From contig NZ_JSEO01000001.1 of the NCBI RefSeq assembly GCF_001624705.1, positions 213,723 through 277,722 on the forward strand: a DNA stretch of 64,000 bases, read 5' to 3'. The notes beneath the pieces were generated by a model. That model was not told the DNA's origin. It saw nothing but the letters and a program-made list of their open reading frames with translations, and ran no database searches. Both the position numbers and the translations under genes were made by a program. Shown piece by piece: positions 48,401 through 56,031 of this stretch (its first letter is position 1; every line of letters begins with the position of its first letter). The stretch comes from Marinomonas sp. SBI8L (lineage in GTDB: Bacteria; Pseudomonadota; Gammaproteobacteria; Pseudomonadales; Marinomonadaceae).

Positions 48401-49228
48401 AACCCTGAGATAAAAAGTGCAAAAGCTGACATTGAGCCCAAAACGAGTTTAAGCGACGTCGAAATTAAAAAGCTTAAGATAGAAGCCGCTATGGCAAAAG
48501 CGTCAGCCGCTAAAATCGAAAAAGCGGTTAAACGAGCACAAGAACTGGAACTTGATGAGTTAGCTGATTTAACTAGCCAGCACCAAGCAAGCCTTGCCCG
48601 CGCAGAGCAATTAGCAGAGAACTTAAAAGCCGCTATTTCAGGTGAAAACGTTACTCAGAACATAAAAGCAGCATCTGAACCAGAACCTAAAGCAAGCTCA
48701 ATATCTGATTCCAAGAAATCATTAAAAATTGAGCATGCGATGGCAAAGGCAGCGCTCAATAAAGTTTTGCTATCCATAAGGCGTATGCAAGATGACGGTG
48801 CTAGTGAAGCGGACATCACTGCCACGAATCTACCTCAAGAAAAAGCAGAAAAAGAGCGTCTATTGGCCCAAGTTGAAAGCCAAATGGATCAAGAAGACAC
48901 ACTTAAGGCCGAGCAAGAACGCATCGCTAAACGTGGACCTTTAACCAAGCCTGTGCCTACTGCTAAACCTAAGCCTGATGACTTACTTCCTGAGCTTCCA
49001 AGCTTTGAACACTTAAATGAAAGCGAAAGAGCGGCTGAAAGTAAAAAACAAAAAATTGCGGCTGCCATGGCAAAAGCAAAATTGATGAAGTTACAAATAC
49101 GTTTAGACAAAGAACCGGATAATACAAAGGCTATTCGTATAGAAATGGACCAAGTGCGTATTGAGCAAAAACAAGCTCAACGTATTTTGGCAAAATTAAA
49201 TGATCTATCAGTGCAAGAGAAAGACTAA
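45464..49228 (+). CDS. rnfC: Rnf complex NADH-binding subunit RnfC with very long repeat tail
   Basis: The first 450 residues are a standard RnfC: a FMN/NADH-binding fold (MGIVGMGGAGFPTQVKLAGA near 140, KYPSGGEKQLIQLITGKEVP near 245), an SLBB region and two 4Fe-4S motifs, CIRCGMCEQACP (about 374) and CIECGACSYVCP (about 412). Residues about 440-520 are a charged Ala/Glu/Lys helix. From about 520 to the end there are nine degenerate units of 55-80 residues, each starting like KKAKIDLAMASTKLKK and ending in a short Pro/Ala linker. The total of 1254 residues exceeds the roughly 740 of E. coli RnfC, whose own tail also has repeats. The role of the tail is unknown. Confidence 0.95.
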   Translation: MSLHQAEFQIHGGIHPPENKTQSLQLPLGRPSLPERLILPLGQHIGQASKPLVKVGDKVLKGQAIAINNGFLSSFLHAPTSGEILAIDYHGVPHPSGLDEVCIELQPDGNDSWTELTQLDNWLELPKADVVAHLAEMGIVGMGGAGFPTQVKLAGATKHTIHELIINAAECEPYITADDMLIREKTEALIKGIQVLQTLIEAERTIIGIEDNKQTAIKLLVDEIERTKATIDVVVMPTKYPSGGEKQLIQLITGKEVPSGQLPADIGVMCQNVGTCVAIYDAIYQGKPLISRITTLTGDAMGQAQNVEVLLGTPIAHLLDYAAFNSKQLERLVMGGPMMGFTITDSQVPVVKTSNCILAASKQELPTPAPEQACIRCGMCEQACPASLLPQQLLWFSKSQEHDKAEHHNLFDCIECGACSYVCPSSIPLVQYYRHSKSAIREAREAAVKSDHAKVRFEARQARIEAEAAEKEAKRLASRAKAAASAAKRAADLSANEDAKTRAQAKAEPKAEAKDDNQAQIKKLKIDIAIANTKLKKTTKQLTQAQEAADLEQINTLTQAQKEQQAVVSELEQALAKLDTVTNTKTKASAPSTAKPAVSDAVKKAKVDFAIASTKLKKLQKQLSQDDTNTDIAQQISEQEAVVKTAQAALDKANSETPQAAPAAKTSSGISADLKKAKIDLAIASTKLKKLEKQLAADESNSDLQTQLAEQKKLVASAQADFDKLNTAPKESSVNQPAVQVNSDDLKKAKIDLAMASTKLKKLNKQLEQEPENEDLKAQISQQEAAQSNAQARLDKFNNTNAVAPVKEAKAAPIPASDEVKKAKIALAMASTKLKKAQKKLAEDSDNQTLKEQVETLEQETKQAQIALEAITSSPKAEITSEQKAEEKAESKKLASQEVKAVPAASKEALKKAKIELVMASTKLKKVQKKLVEEPDNQDLIDQVKLLETKHEEAQNALDTLNAPDTKPQAEKEEVKPSTNPEIKSAKADIEPKTSLSDVEIKKLKIEAAMAKASAAKIEKAVKRAQELELDELADLTSQHQASLARAEQLAENLKAAISGENVTQNIKAASEPEPKASSISDSKKSLKIEHAMAKAALNKVLLSIRRMQDDGASEADITATNLPQEKAEKERLLAQVESQMDQEDTLKAEQERIAKRGPLTKPVPTAKPKPDDLLPELPSFEHLNESERAAESKKQKIAAAMAKAKLMKLQIRLDKEPDNTKAIRIEMDQVRIEQKQAQRILAKLNDLSVQEKD
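47021..49206 (+). repeat. Nine degenerate coding repeats at the 3' end of rnfC
   Basis: Units begin near 47021, 47269, 47482, 47698, 47920, 48187, 48460, 48712 and 49036. Units 2-6 are the most alike, sharing KKAK-(I/V)-(D/E/A)-(L/F)-x-(I/M)-ASTKLKK followed by a QLxxxxxNxxLxxQ helix. The last three units are more divergent. The pattern predicts helical hairpins or coiled coils separated by flexible linkers. Confidence 0.85.
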
Positions 49229-50290
49229 ATGGCCTTATTAAGGATTACATCGCCCCACACACAACGTGCAGGTCACCGTACATCATGGGTTATGCAGATG
49301 GTGATTTTAGCTACTTTACCAGGTTTGCTAGTACAAACTTGGCTGTTTGGCTATGGCACTTTAATCAATGTCATGATCGCTATTGTCACAGCGCTTGCCA
49401 GTGAGGCCTTAGTTCTAAAACTTAGAAAGCGTAGCTTAAGCTTCTTCCTTAAAGATTATAGCGCCCTTCTAACAGGCTTATTATTAGCATTAGCCATTCC
49501 ACCTATTGTTCCTTGGTGGCTAACTGTCACAGGTGTGGCTTTTGCTGTGATAGTAGGTAAACAACTTTATGGGGGCCTAGGTAATAACCCTTTCAACCCG
49601 GCTATGGTAGGTTATGCCCTCTTACTGGTGTCTTTCCCTGTGCCTATGACCCAATGGCTAACAGTATCTGAGTTATCACTTGCTCAGCAAACTCTGCCAT
49701 TTGTCGATAGTATTAAAACCATTTTCTCATCAGGCATTGCAAATATTGATGCTTATACCATGGCCACACCGCTTGATGCTTTCAAACACAAAGAAGGCTT
49801 AATGAGCGAAGAAGCTTTTGCTAGTGTAAAAGCCCTGAGCCAAGCTAATTTAGATGCCATGTTATGGGTTAATCTAGCCTACTTAGTTGGCGGCTTATTT
49901 TTAATCTATTTACGCATCATTACGTGGCATGCACCTGCTGCTATCTTGGCTGCTCTAGCTGTTATCTCAGGTTTCTTCTTCATAATCGACATCAGTAATG
50001 CCGCAACACCTTGGTTCCATCTCACCACAGGCGCCACCATGTTCGGTGCTTTCTTAATTGCAACAGATCCTGTGTCGTCATGTACAAGTAATAAAGGCAA
50101 ACTGTATTTTGGTGTAGGAATCGGCCTTCTAATCTACATAATACGTACTTGGGGTGGCTATCCAGATGGTGTTGCTTTTGCTGTGCTACTAATGAATTTT
50201 GCCGCACCTTTTATTGATTATTATGCTCAACCAAGAACCTATGGCCATAAGAAAGCCAAGAAAGGTTTAAAAACAGGAGCTAACAAGTAA
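49229..50290 (+). CDS. rnfD: Rnf complex membrane subunit RnfD
   Basis: This 353-residue protein has about nine hydrophobic helices (NQR2/RnfD family). The probable covalent FMN site is the threonine in DAYTMATPLDAF (about residue 178), and GGLGNNPFNPAMVGYALLLVSFP (about 113-135) and ATDPVSSCTSNKGKLYFGVGIG (about 280) are family signatures. It forms part of the ion-translocating membrane core. It starts directly after the rnfC stop and overlaps rnfG by one base. Confidence 0.96.
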   Translation: MALLRITSPHTQRAGHRTSWVMQMVILATLPGLLVQTWLFGYGTLINVMIAIVTALASEALVLKLRKRSLSFFLKDYSALLTGLLLALAIPPIVPWWLTVTGVAFAVIVGKQLYGGLGNNPFNPAMVGYALLLVSFPVPMTQWLTVSELSLAQQTLPFVDSIKTIFSSGIANIDAYTMATPLDAFKHKEGLMSEEAFASVKALSQANLDAMLWVNLAYLVGGLFLIYLRIITWHAPAAILAALAVISGFFFIIDISNAATPWFHLTTGATMFGAFLIATDPVSSCTSNKGKLYFGVGIGLLIYIIRTWGGYPDGVAFAVLLMNFAAPFIDYYAQPRTYGHKKAKKGLKTGANK

Positions 50291-50907
50291 TGGAAGTGAT
50301 TAGTTCTATCCGTAAAAATAGTATCGGGTTAGGCATCTTCGCCATAGTGACAGCCGGACTTATCGCCGTCACACAGCAAGTAACTCAAGAGCGAATTGAA
50401 AGTAATGTTCTGCAAGCGCAACAAGCAGCGTTTAGCGAGATTTTGCCTGATCAATATTATGATAATGACCTATATAAAAGCCAAGTAACCCTTGAGCCAG
50501 ACCTACTACTTGGTACTAAAGAGGCGAGCTTTGCTTACATAGGCCGTGTTAATGGTGAATTCTCTGGCATTATTTTCGAGTCCATTGCACCAGGTGGCTA
50601 TAACGGTAGCATGTCTTTACTTGTCGCAATTAACCGCGATGGTGTTGTCACAGGAAGCCGTGTAATTCGCCATCAAGAAACACCAGGTCTTGGTGATAAA
50701 ATTGATATGAAAAAGTCTGACTGGATGCGCTCGTTTGAAAATAAATCCTTTGAGAACTTGGATATAAAGCAATGGAAAGTAAAACGAGACAATGGCTATT
50801 TTGATCAATTCACTGGCGCGACAATCACACCAAGAGCCATAGTGAAAAGTGTCAAAAACACACTAGAATATTTTCATCAACATAAAGATGAACTGATTAA
50901 GTTATAA
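50290..50907 (+). CDS. rnfG: Rnf complex periplasmic flavoprotein subunit RnfG
   Basis: This 205-residue subunit has one N-terminal membrane anchor (about 12-30) and a periplasmic FMN-binding domain. The covalent FMN threonine is in DQFTGATITPRAIVKSV (about residue 175), the conserved S/TGAT motif. GYNGSMSLLVAINRDGVVTGSRVIRHQETPGLGDKI (about 110-145) is the family core. It shuttles electrons across the periplasmic side between other Rnf flavin sites. Confidence 0.96.
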   Translation: MEVISSIRKNSIGLGIFAIVTAGLIAVTQQVTQERIESNVLQAQQAAFSEILPDQYYDNDLYKSQVTLEPDLLLGTKEASFAYIGRVNGEFSGIIFESIAPGGYNGSMSLLVAINRDGVVTGSRVIRHQETPGLGDKIDMKKSDWMRSFENKSFENLDIKQWKVKRDNGYFDQFTGATITPRAIVKSVKNTLEYFHQHKDELIKL

Positions 50908-50933
50908 CCTCTAAGACAAGATAGAATCAGCTT

Positions 50934-51707
50934 ATGAGTACGATAGAAACAGAACTAAACACTGAAGCAGAAGGTGCTGAAACACAGGCAGAAACGCCAG
51001 CGACAACTGGGCCTGATTACAGTGAAATTATTTACAACGGTATCTGGAAGAATAACCCAGCACTGGTCCAGCTATTGGGTCTTTGCCCTCTATTGGCCGT
51101 CACCAGCACTGTGGTCAATGCGATTGGTTTAGGACTTGCTACCTTGGTTGTATTAATCGGCGCCAACATAGCGGTCTCCTTAATCCGTAACTATGTAACA
51201 GATGCTGTCCGTTTACCTGCTTTTGTCATGATCATTGCCTCATTTGTAACCTCAATCGAATTGATCATGCAGGCTTATACCTATGAGCTTTATCAAATTC
51301 TAGGTATCTTCATCCCGTTAATCGTCACTAACTGTGCCATCTTAGGCCGTGCAGACTCGTTTGCAGCAAGAAATCCAGTTATCCCTTCTGCCCTCGATGG
51401 CTTGATGATGGGGTTAGGCTTTATGGCAGTACTTGTCATACTTGGCGCTATGCGAGAGTTGATTGGCCAAGGGACGCTATTCTCTGACATGCAGCTTTTA
51501 CTCGGTGATGTTGCAGTTAATTGGAAAATAGAAGTTTTCACTGATTACCCGGATGTTCTTTTTGCTATTCTGCCACCTGGTGCTTTTATCGGTCTTGGTT
51601 TGCTCATCGCCTTAAAAAACAGTTGGGATGAAAAAGCAAAAGAGCGAGCAGAAAAGAACAAGGCAGATACCGAAGCCGTCGATCGTCGTGTTAGAGTAAC
51701 AGGCTAA
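50934..51707 (+). CDS. rnfE: Rnf complex integral membrane subunit RnfE
   Basis: This 257-residue paralogue of RnfA has six membrane helices and the cysteine signatures [16 protein letters not shown] and [17 protein letters not shown], which complete the [2Fe-2S] site shared with RnfA. It carries a 25-residue acidic N-terminal extension rich in Glu, Thr and Ala before the conserved [19 protein letters not shown], and a charged C-terminal tail. E. coli RsxE is about 230 residues. It is the last rnf gene before nth. Confidence 0.95.
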   Translation: MSTIETELNTEAEGAETQAETPATTGPDYSEIIYNGIWKNNPALVQLLGLCPLLAVTSTVVNAIGLGLATLVVLIGANIAVSLIRNYVTDAVRLPAFVMIIASFVTSIELIMQAYTYELYQILGIFIPLIVTNCAILGRADSFAARNPVIPSALDGLMMGLGFMAVLVILGAMRELIGQGTLFSDMQLLLGDVAVNWKIEVFTDYPDVLFAILPPGAFIGLGLLIALKNSWDEKAKERAEKNKADTEAVDRRVRVTG

Positions 51708-51735
51708 CAAGTCTTAGAAGAAGCTAGAGTAGAAA

Positions 51736-52371
51736 ATGAACAAAGCCAAACGCCATGAAATTTTTAGCCGTTTAAGAGCAGAAAACCCAGATCCTAAAAC
51801 AGAGCTAGAATACTCAAGCCCGTTCGAACTTCTTATTGCAGTCCTATTATCAGCTCAAGCTACGGATGTGAGTGTTAATAAGGCCACACGTAAGCTTTTT
51901 CCTGTGGCCAACACTCCTCAAGCTATTCTGGACCTTGGTGTAGATGGCTTAAAAGAGTACATCAAGACCATTGGCCTTTTTAATGCTAAGGCAGAAAACA
52001 CAATCAAAACATGCCGTATTTTGGTTGAAAAGCACGATAGTGTGGTACCAGATACACGAGAAGCTTTAGAAGCTCTACCAGGAGTTGGCCGTAAAACAGC
52101 GAATGTCGTGTTAAATACAGCTTTTAGGCAAATCGCCATGGCAGTTGATACTCATATCTTCCGTTTTGGGAATCGTACTAAAGTTGCCCCAGGTAAAGAT
52201 GTGCTAGAAGTAGAGCAAAAGCTAATGAAATTTGTACCTAAAGAGTTTTTGCTAGATGCGCACCATTGGATGATTTTACATGGCCGCTATATCTGTGTTG
52301 CCAGAAAGCCTAAGTGCGATGCCTGCTTGATCGAAGATCTATGTGAATTCAAAGAAAAAACCAGCACCTAA
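51736..52371 (+). CDS. nth: Endonuclease III
   Basis: This 211-residue base-excision repair DNA glycosylase/AP lyase, the length of E. coli Nth, removes oxidised pyrimidines. It shows the helix-hairpin-helix LEALPGVGRKTANVVLNTAF (about 110-130, with the catalytic Lys in GRKTA), the catalytic Asp in AVDTHIFR (about 138) and the C-terminal 4Fe-4S loop CVARKPKCDACLIEDLC (C-x6-C-x2-C-x5-C). It follows rnfE by 28 bases, the order also seen in E. coli and Pseudomonas. Confidence 0.98.
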   Translation: MNKAKRHEIFSRLRAENPDPKTELEYSSPFELLIAVLLSAQATDVSVNKATRKLFPVANTPQAILDLGVDGLKEYIKTIGLFNAKAENTIKTCRILVEKHDSVVPDTREALEALPGVGRKTANVVLNTAFRQIAMAVDTHIFRFGNRTKVAPGKDVLEVEQKLMKFVPKEFLLDAHHWMILHGRYICVARKPKCDACLIEDLCEFKEKTST

Positions 52372-52414
52372 CGCCCTTATTACTCAAGGACTGAGTATGT
52401 CATTTCAGCTAAAC

Positions 52415-52461
52415 AATACCTTTCTTTGTAACACCCCTATTTAGAATAGTAAGGTATTTTT
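52415..52461 (+). terminator. Possible terminator of the rnf-nth operon
   Basis: AATACCTT (52415-52422) pairs with AAGGTATT (52451-52458), followed by further T. The loop is long (28 bases). A smaller TACTCA/TGAGTA hairpin lies upstream at 52381-52397. Confidence 0.4.
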
Positions 52462-52576
52462 AACATCTAACCTTTTAATTACAACAAACCTTTTATTGAG
52501 AAAGCCTATTTAAAGGCGAAGTAAGGTTAGCAAGTACACACAAACAAATTTTCAAAGTAAGATAGATTTAATATTT

Positions 52577-52912
52577 ATGCTAAGACTCATTTTCGCTACA
52601 GTATTTTTATTCTTACTGACTTTCCTCTCTCTTGTATCCGTATTAAGTTGGCACCTTGTATTTCTGTACTTCATAATGAGCCTAGTCACCTTCGTCTTTT
52701 TTGCCTTCGACAAGCAGGCGTCAATCAGATCACAGAGACGTATTCGAGAAACAACGTTATTTCTTTTGATCACCTTATGTGGTTGGCCCGGCGCTTTGTT
52801 CGCTCAAACCTTATTACATCATAAATCAGTAAAACCTAGCTTCATTAGAATCAGCTTAGCCTTGATTAGTTTTAACTTAATTTTACTCTTATTATTCATC
52901 TATCAAGCGTAG
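52577..52912 (+). CDS. DUF1294 small membrane protein
   Basis: This 111-residue protein has three or four hydrophobic helices and the DUF1294 pattern: FFAFDKQASIRSQRRIRETTLFLLITLCGWPGALFAQTLLHHKSVKPSFI (about 42-91), with the conserved DK, RRIRE and HHKSxKPSF elements. The family has no established function; some members are fused to cold-shock domains, which is not the case here. It precedes a betaine-type binding protein gene by 48 bases, but a functional link is not evident. Confidence 0.8.
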   Translation: MLRLIFATVFLFLLTFLSLVSVLSWHLVFLYFIMSLVTFVFFAFDKQASIRSQRRIRETTLFLLITLCGWPGALFAQTLLHHKSVKPSFIRISLALISFNLILLLLFIYQA

Positions 52913-52960
52913 AATTTCGCCATTACAACCCTGTTTTATTCACTTTTAAAAGAAAATACT

Positions 52961-53941
52961 ATGAAAAAGTCACTCATATTTTTTGCTCTTATCTCAAGCA
53001 GTTTACAAGCTGAGGAATGCGGTAATATCACGATCGCAGATATGAACTGGAACTCTGCTAGCTTAATGGCACATATTGACCAATATATTTTAAATCAAGG
53101 GTTTGATTGCGATGCCGAGCTCATCCCAGGTGATAGCATTCCAACCATTACTTCCATGCTGAATAAAGGCCAGCCGGATATCGCTCCAGAATTTTGGACG
53201 AATGGCAGCAAAGAAGCCCTTGCAGAAGGTATTGCTGAAAAACGTCTACGTAAAGCAGGTCGTTCTTTATCAGAAGGTGGTGAAGAAGGCTTTTGGGTCC
53301 CTGCTTATTTACTCGATGAATATCCAAATATTAATACGCTAGCAGGTATAAAGGAAAATGCTGATATCTTTACGCACCCTGAAGACTCTGAACTATCAGC
53401 TTTTTACTCTTGTCCAGCTGGCTGGGTATGCCAAATTACCACTGAAAATTTATTCAAGTCTTTAAACTTAGAAGAAGCAGGCTTTGAGACTGTCGACCCG
53501 GGCTCCGCAGCAGGTCTATCAGGATCTATCGCTAAGGCCTTTACAAGAAAAGAGCCTTGGTTTGGTTATTACTGGTCGCCAACGGAAGTGCTAGGTAAAT
53601 ACGACATGGTCAAAGTGGACTTTGGTACAGGAACAGATATTGAGGGTTACCAAACCTGTATTACTCAACCAGATTGCCTTGACCCTAAGGCAACCATGTA
53701 TCCGGCATCACCCGTATATAGCATTACCACAGAGTCCTTTGCTATTAATTCTCCTCCTGCTTATGAATACATAAGTAAGCGAAGTTTTAATAATCGCCAA
53801 ATGAGTAAGTTACTTGCTTGGATGGAAGATAATCAGGCAGACAGTGAAGAAGCAATGTACCACTTCTTTGAAACGTATCCAGAATTGTGGCAGGTCTGGC
53901 TACCAAAAGAGATATCTCAAAAAGTACTCAAGTCCCTTTAA
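52961..53941 (+). CDS. Glycine betaine/choline-type ABC substrate-binding protein
   Basis: This 326-residue periplasmic protein has a signal peptide (residues 1-16, MKKSLIFFALISSSLQA). The OpuAC-type fold is indicated by ITIADMNWNSASLMAHIDQYIL (about 22-43), GDSIPTITSMLNKGQPDIAPEFWTNG (about 58-83), the aromatic-rich WFGYYWSPTEVLGKYDMVKV (about 205-224) and a C-terminal WLPKE. Trp and Tyr residues would form the cation-binding aromatic box. No permease or ATPase gene is adjacent, so it either works with a transporter encoded elsewhere or is an orphan. An intrinsic terminator ends the transcript. Confidence 0.88.
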   Translation: MKKSLIFFALISSSLQAEECGNITIADMNWNSASLMAHIDQYILNQGFDCDAELIPGDSIPTITSMLNKGQPDIAPEFWTNGSKEALAEGIAEKRLRKAGRSLSEGGEEGFWVPAYLLDEYPNINTLAGIKENADIFTHPEDSELSAFYSCPAGWVCQITTENLFKSLNLEEAGFETVDPGSAAGLSGSIAKAFTRKEPWFGYYWSPTEVLGKYDMVKVDFGTGTDIEGYQTCITQPDCLDPKATMYPASPVYSITTESFAINSPPAYEYISKRSFNNRQMSKLLAWMEDNQADSEEAMYHFFETYPELWQVWLPKEISQKVLKSL

Positions 53942-53956
53942 TCTCAAGTTAGATTT

Positions 53957-53989
53957 ATCAGGTAAGTTAATTTTAGCTTGCCTGATTTT
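53957..53989 (+). terminator. Terminator after the binding-protein gene
   Basis: ATCAGGTAAG (53957-53966) pairs with CTTGCCTGAT (53977-53986), including one G-U pair, around a 10-base loop and is followed by TTTT (to 53989, counting the stem's last T). Confidence 0.75.
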
Positions 53990-54156
53990 GCTACTAACGA
54001 ACAGCAGCCCTCTTATACTTTCCTCCAAATATTTCCATCACTTAGTTAATTTTTTACTTAACTAAGTATAAATAACAATGAATTTAATAAACTTTCATGA
54101 CATTGAATACTGACCCTATTCGCACACAGACAGATTCAGTTTTATAGGATAGGGCC

Positions 54157-55491
54157 ATGACACATATTGCTAAATCAACACTTACTCAAGCTCAACTTGA
54201 TGCACACTGGATGGCCTACACAGGCAATCGTCAATTTAAACAAGATCCAAGAATTATCCAAAGCGCCGATGGTAATTATTATACCGATGCTGACGGTCGT
54301 AAAATTTTTGATGGTTTATCTGGTTTATGGACTTGTGGTCTTGGCCACAATGTTAAGCGCATTAACCAAGCTGTTAGCCAGCAAATGGGACAACTAGATT
54401 ACTCTCCAGCCTTTCAGTTTGGCCATGAAAAATCCTTCCAGCTAGCTGAACGAATCGGACAATATATGCCAGAAGGATTGAATCGTGTTTTCTTTACCGG
54501 TTCAGGCTCTGAGTCTGTTGATACAGCTTTAAAAGTAGCGAGAGCTTATTGGCGCAAAAAGGGCCAAGGGACTAAAACCAAATTTATTGGCCGTGCTAAA
54601 GGTTACCATGGCGCAGGGATATCCGGTTTTAGTGTCGGTGGTATTCCAGCTAACCGCGCTCTTTACGGCCAAGGGTTAGAGTCCTATCACCTACCTCATA
54701 CACAAGTGGCAGGTAACGAGTTTTGCCAAGGCATGCCAGAACAAGGTGCACACAAAGCAGAAGAACTTATTAACCTGATTGCTTTACATGATGCATCTAA
54801 TATTGCCGCTGTGATTGTCGAGCCTATGTCAGGGTCTGCTGGAGTCATTATTCCTCCTGTTGGCTATCTAAACCGTTTACGTGAAATCTGTGATCAGCAT
54901 AACATTTTGCTTATTTTTGATGAGGTCATCACAGGTTTTGGTCGCATGGGAGCCAAAACAGGTTCTGAAGCTTTTGGTGTGACACCTGATGCTATCGTCA
55001 TGGCAAAACAGGTCACTAATGGGGCTATTCCTATGGGAGCGGTTGCCTTTAAACAAGAAATCTATGACACCTTTATGGAGCACGGTGGCCCAGATTACCA
55101 ACTTGAAATCCCTCATGGTTATACTTATTCCGCCCATCCAGTAGCTTGTGCTGCCGCACTCGCAGCACTTGATGAATTGGAAGAAGAAGGCTTAATTGGC
55201 CGTGTTAAAGAAATGAGCAACACCTACCAAGATTGCGTCCACCAGCTTGCCACCAGTGACATGGTGACAGACATTAGAAACTATGGATTTGCAGCAGGCT
55301 TAACTTTAGCACCCGTTGATAACGAGCCAGGCAAGCGTCCTTTCCAAGTTGCCATGCGCATGTGGGAAAAAGGTTTTTATGTTCGTTATGGTGGTGACAC
55401 CATTCAAATGGCACCTCCATTTTCAACCAGTAAAAATGAAATGGATAATATGATTAACGCACTAGCAGACTCAATGAAAGAAACAGACTAG
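54157..55491 (+). CDS. Class-III (omega-amino acid:pyruvate-type) aminotransferase
   Basis: This 444-residue PLP enzyme is like beta-alanine:pyruvate transaminases in size and sequence. Signatures are DGLSGLWTCGLGHN (about 50), FFTGSGSESVDTALKVARAYWR (about 110-131, cofactor phosphate loop), RAKGYHGAGISGFSVGG, LLIFDEVITGFGRMG (about 250-265, PLP-pyridine Asp) and the Schiff-base lysine in DAIVMAKQVTNGAIPMGAV (about 288). Likely substrates are beta-alanine, taurine-like or other omega-amines with pyruvate as acceptor. It is a separate transcription unit from the upstream binding protein, so a shared substrate is speculative. Confidence 0.92.
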   Translation: MTHIAKSTLTQAQLDAHWMAYTGNRQFKQDPRIIQSADGNYYTDADGRKIFDGLSGLWTCGLGHNVKRINQAVSQQMGQLDYSPAFQFGHEKSFQLAERIGQYMPEGLNRVFFTGSGSESVDTALKVARAYWRKKGQGTKTKFIGRAKGYHGAGISGFSVGGIPANRALYGQGLESYHLPHTQVAGNEFCQGMPEQGAHKAEELINLIALHDASNIAAVIVEPMSGSAGVIIPPVGYLNRLREICDQHNILLIFDEVITGFGRMGAKTGSEAFGVTPDAIVMAKQVTNGAIPMGAVAFKQEIYDTFMEHGGPDYQLEIPHGYTYSAHPVACAAALAALDELEEEGLIGRVKEMSNTYQDCVHQLATSDMVTDIRNYGFAAGLTLAPVDNEPGKRPFQVAMRMWEKGFYVRYGGDTIQMAPPFSTSKNEMDNMINALADSMKETD

Positions 55492-55506
55492 CATTAAACT
55501 AGCCAG

Positions 55507-55537
55507 AAAAAGCCCTGCTAACTAAGTGGGGCTTTTT
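55507..55537 (+). terminator. Terminator after the aminotransferase gene
   Basis: AAAAAGCCC (55507-55515) pairs with GGGCTTTTT (55529-55537) around a 13-base loop, 16 bases past the stop codon. Confidence 0.8.
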
Positions 55538-55685
55538 AATTAGTTTGTTAAAATACTAAGCCAGCTTTTACTTCTAGAAAAAGTAGTTTTTGCGATTTGT
55601 CATAAAAATGCTTAAAAAGCACTAAAACCCTGTCACTTAAGGTTAGAATATAAAAATTATTAATCTTTAAACGTTAAGGGTTAGC

Positions 55686-56015
55686 ATGGCTAAGAAAACC
55701 TCACAAGCCTATGTTCGCTGCTTTTGGACAGGAAGAATGCAGTTATTAAATGGCAAGTATCTCCCTCTTCACTGCACTCATATTTCCAATAAACAAGTTG
55801 AAGTTGAGATTCCGCAAGCCTTAATAGGCTCTCCCAAAATAATGTTAGAGCTAGATGCCATTCATGAAGGAGAAAGCCGACATATTAAAGCAATTTGCGC
55901 GATGGATTTAGATGTCTTAAATGAACATGATAAGCACTATATCAAACTACATTTTGAAAATATCAAACAAGAAGACAGTGACTTTATAGAGAAATTCGTA
56001 AAGGCCCATGCTTAA
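55686..56015 (+). CDS. Small cytoplasmic protein, possibly degenerate PilZ domain
   Basis: This 109-residue soluble protein has alternating beta-strands (YVRCFWTGRMQLLNG, KQVEVEIPQAL, KIMLELDAIHEGE, HIKAICAMDLDVL, HYIKLHFENI) and a short C-terminal helix, reminiscent of the PilZ barrel. The cyclic-di-GMP-binding RxxxR and D/NxSxxG motifs are not present, so if it is a PilZ protein it is probably non-binding. It sits between terminated units and converges with an MFS gene. I cannot assign a function. Confidence 0.6.
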   Translation: MAKKTSQAYVRCFWTGRMQLLNGKYLPLHCTHISNKQVEVEIPQALIGSPKIMLELDAIHEGESRHIKAICAMDLDVLNEHDKHYIKLHFENIKQEDSDFIEKFVKAHA

Positions 56016-56031
56016 CTAACGTATCAAGCAC

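Noticed and set aside
46816-49110. Several Ala/Ser/Phe-rich open frames antisense to the rnfC tail
   Set aside because: They mirror the Lys/Ala/Glu-rich repeat codons of rnfC, lack ribosome-binding sites and resemble no protein family.
53814-54065. Open frame overlapping the end of the betaine-type binding protein
   Set aside because: It is out of frame with an intact gene, has no ribosome-binding site and spans an intrinsic terminator.
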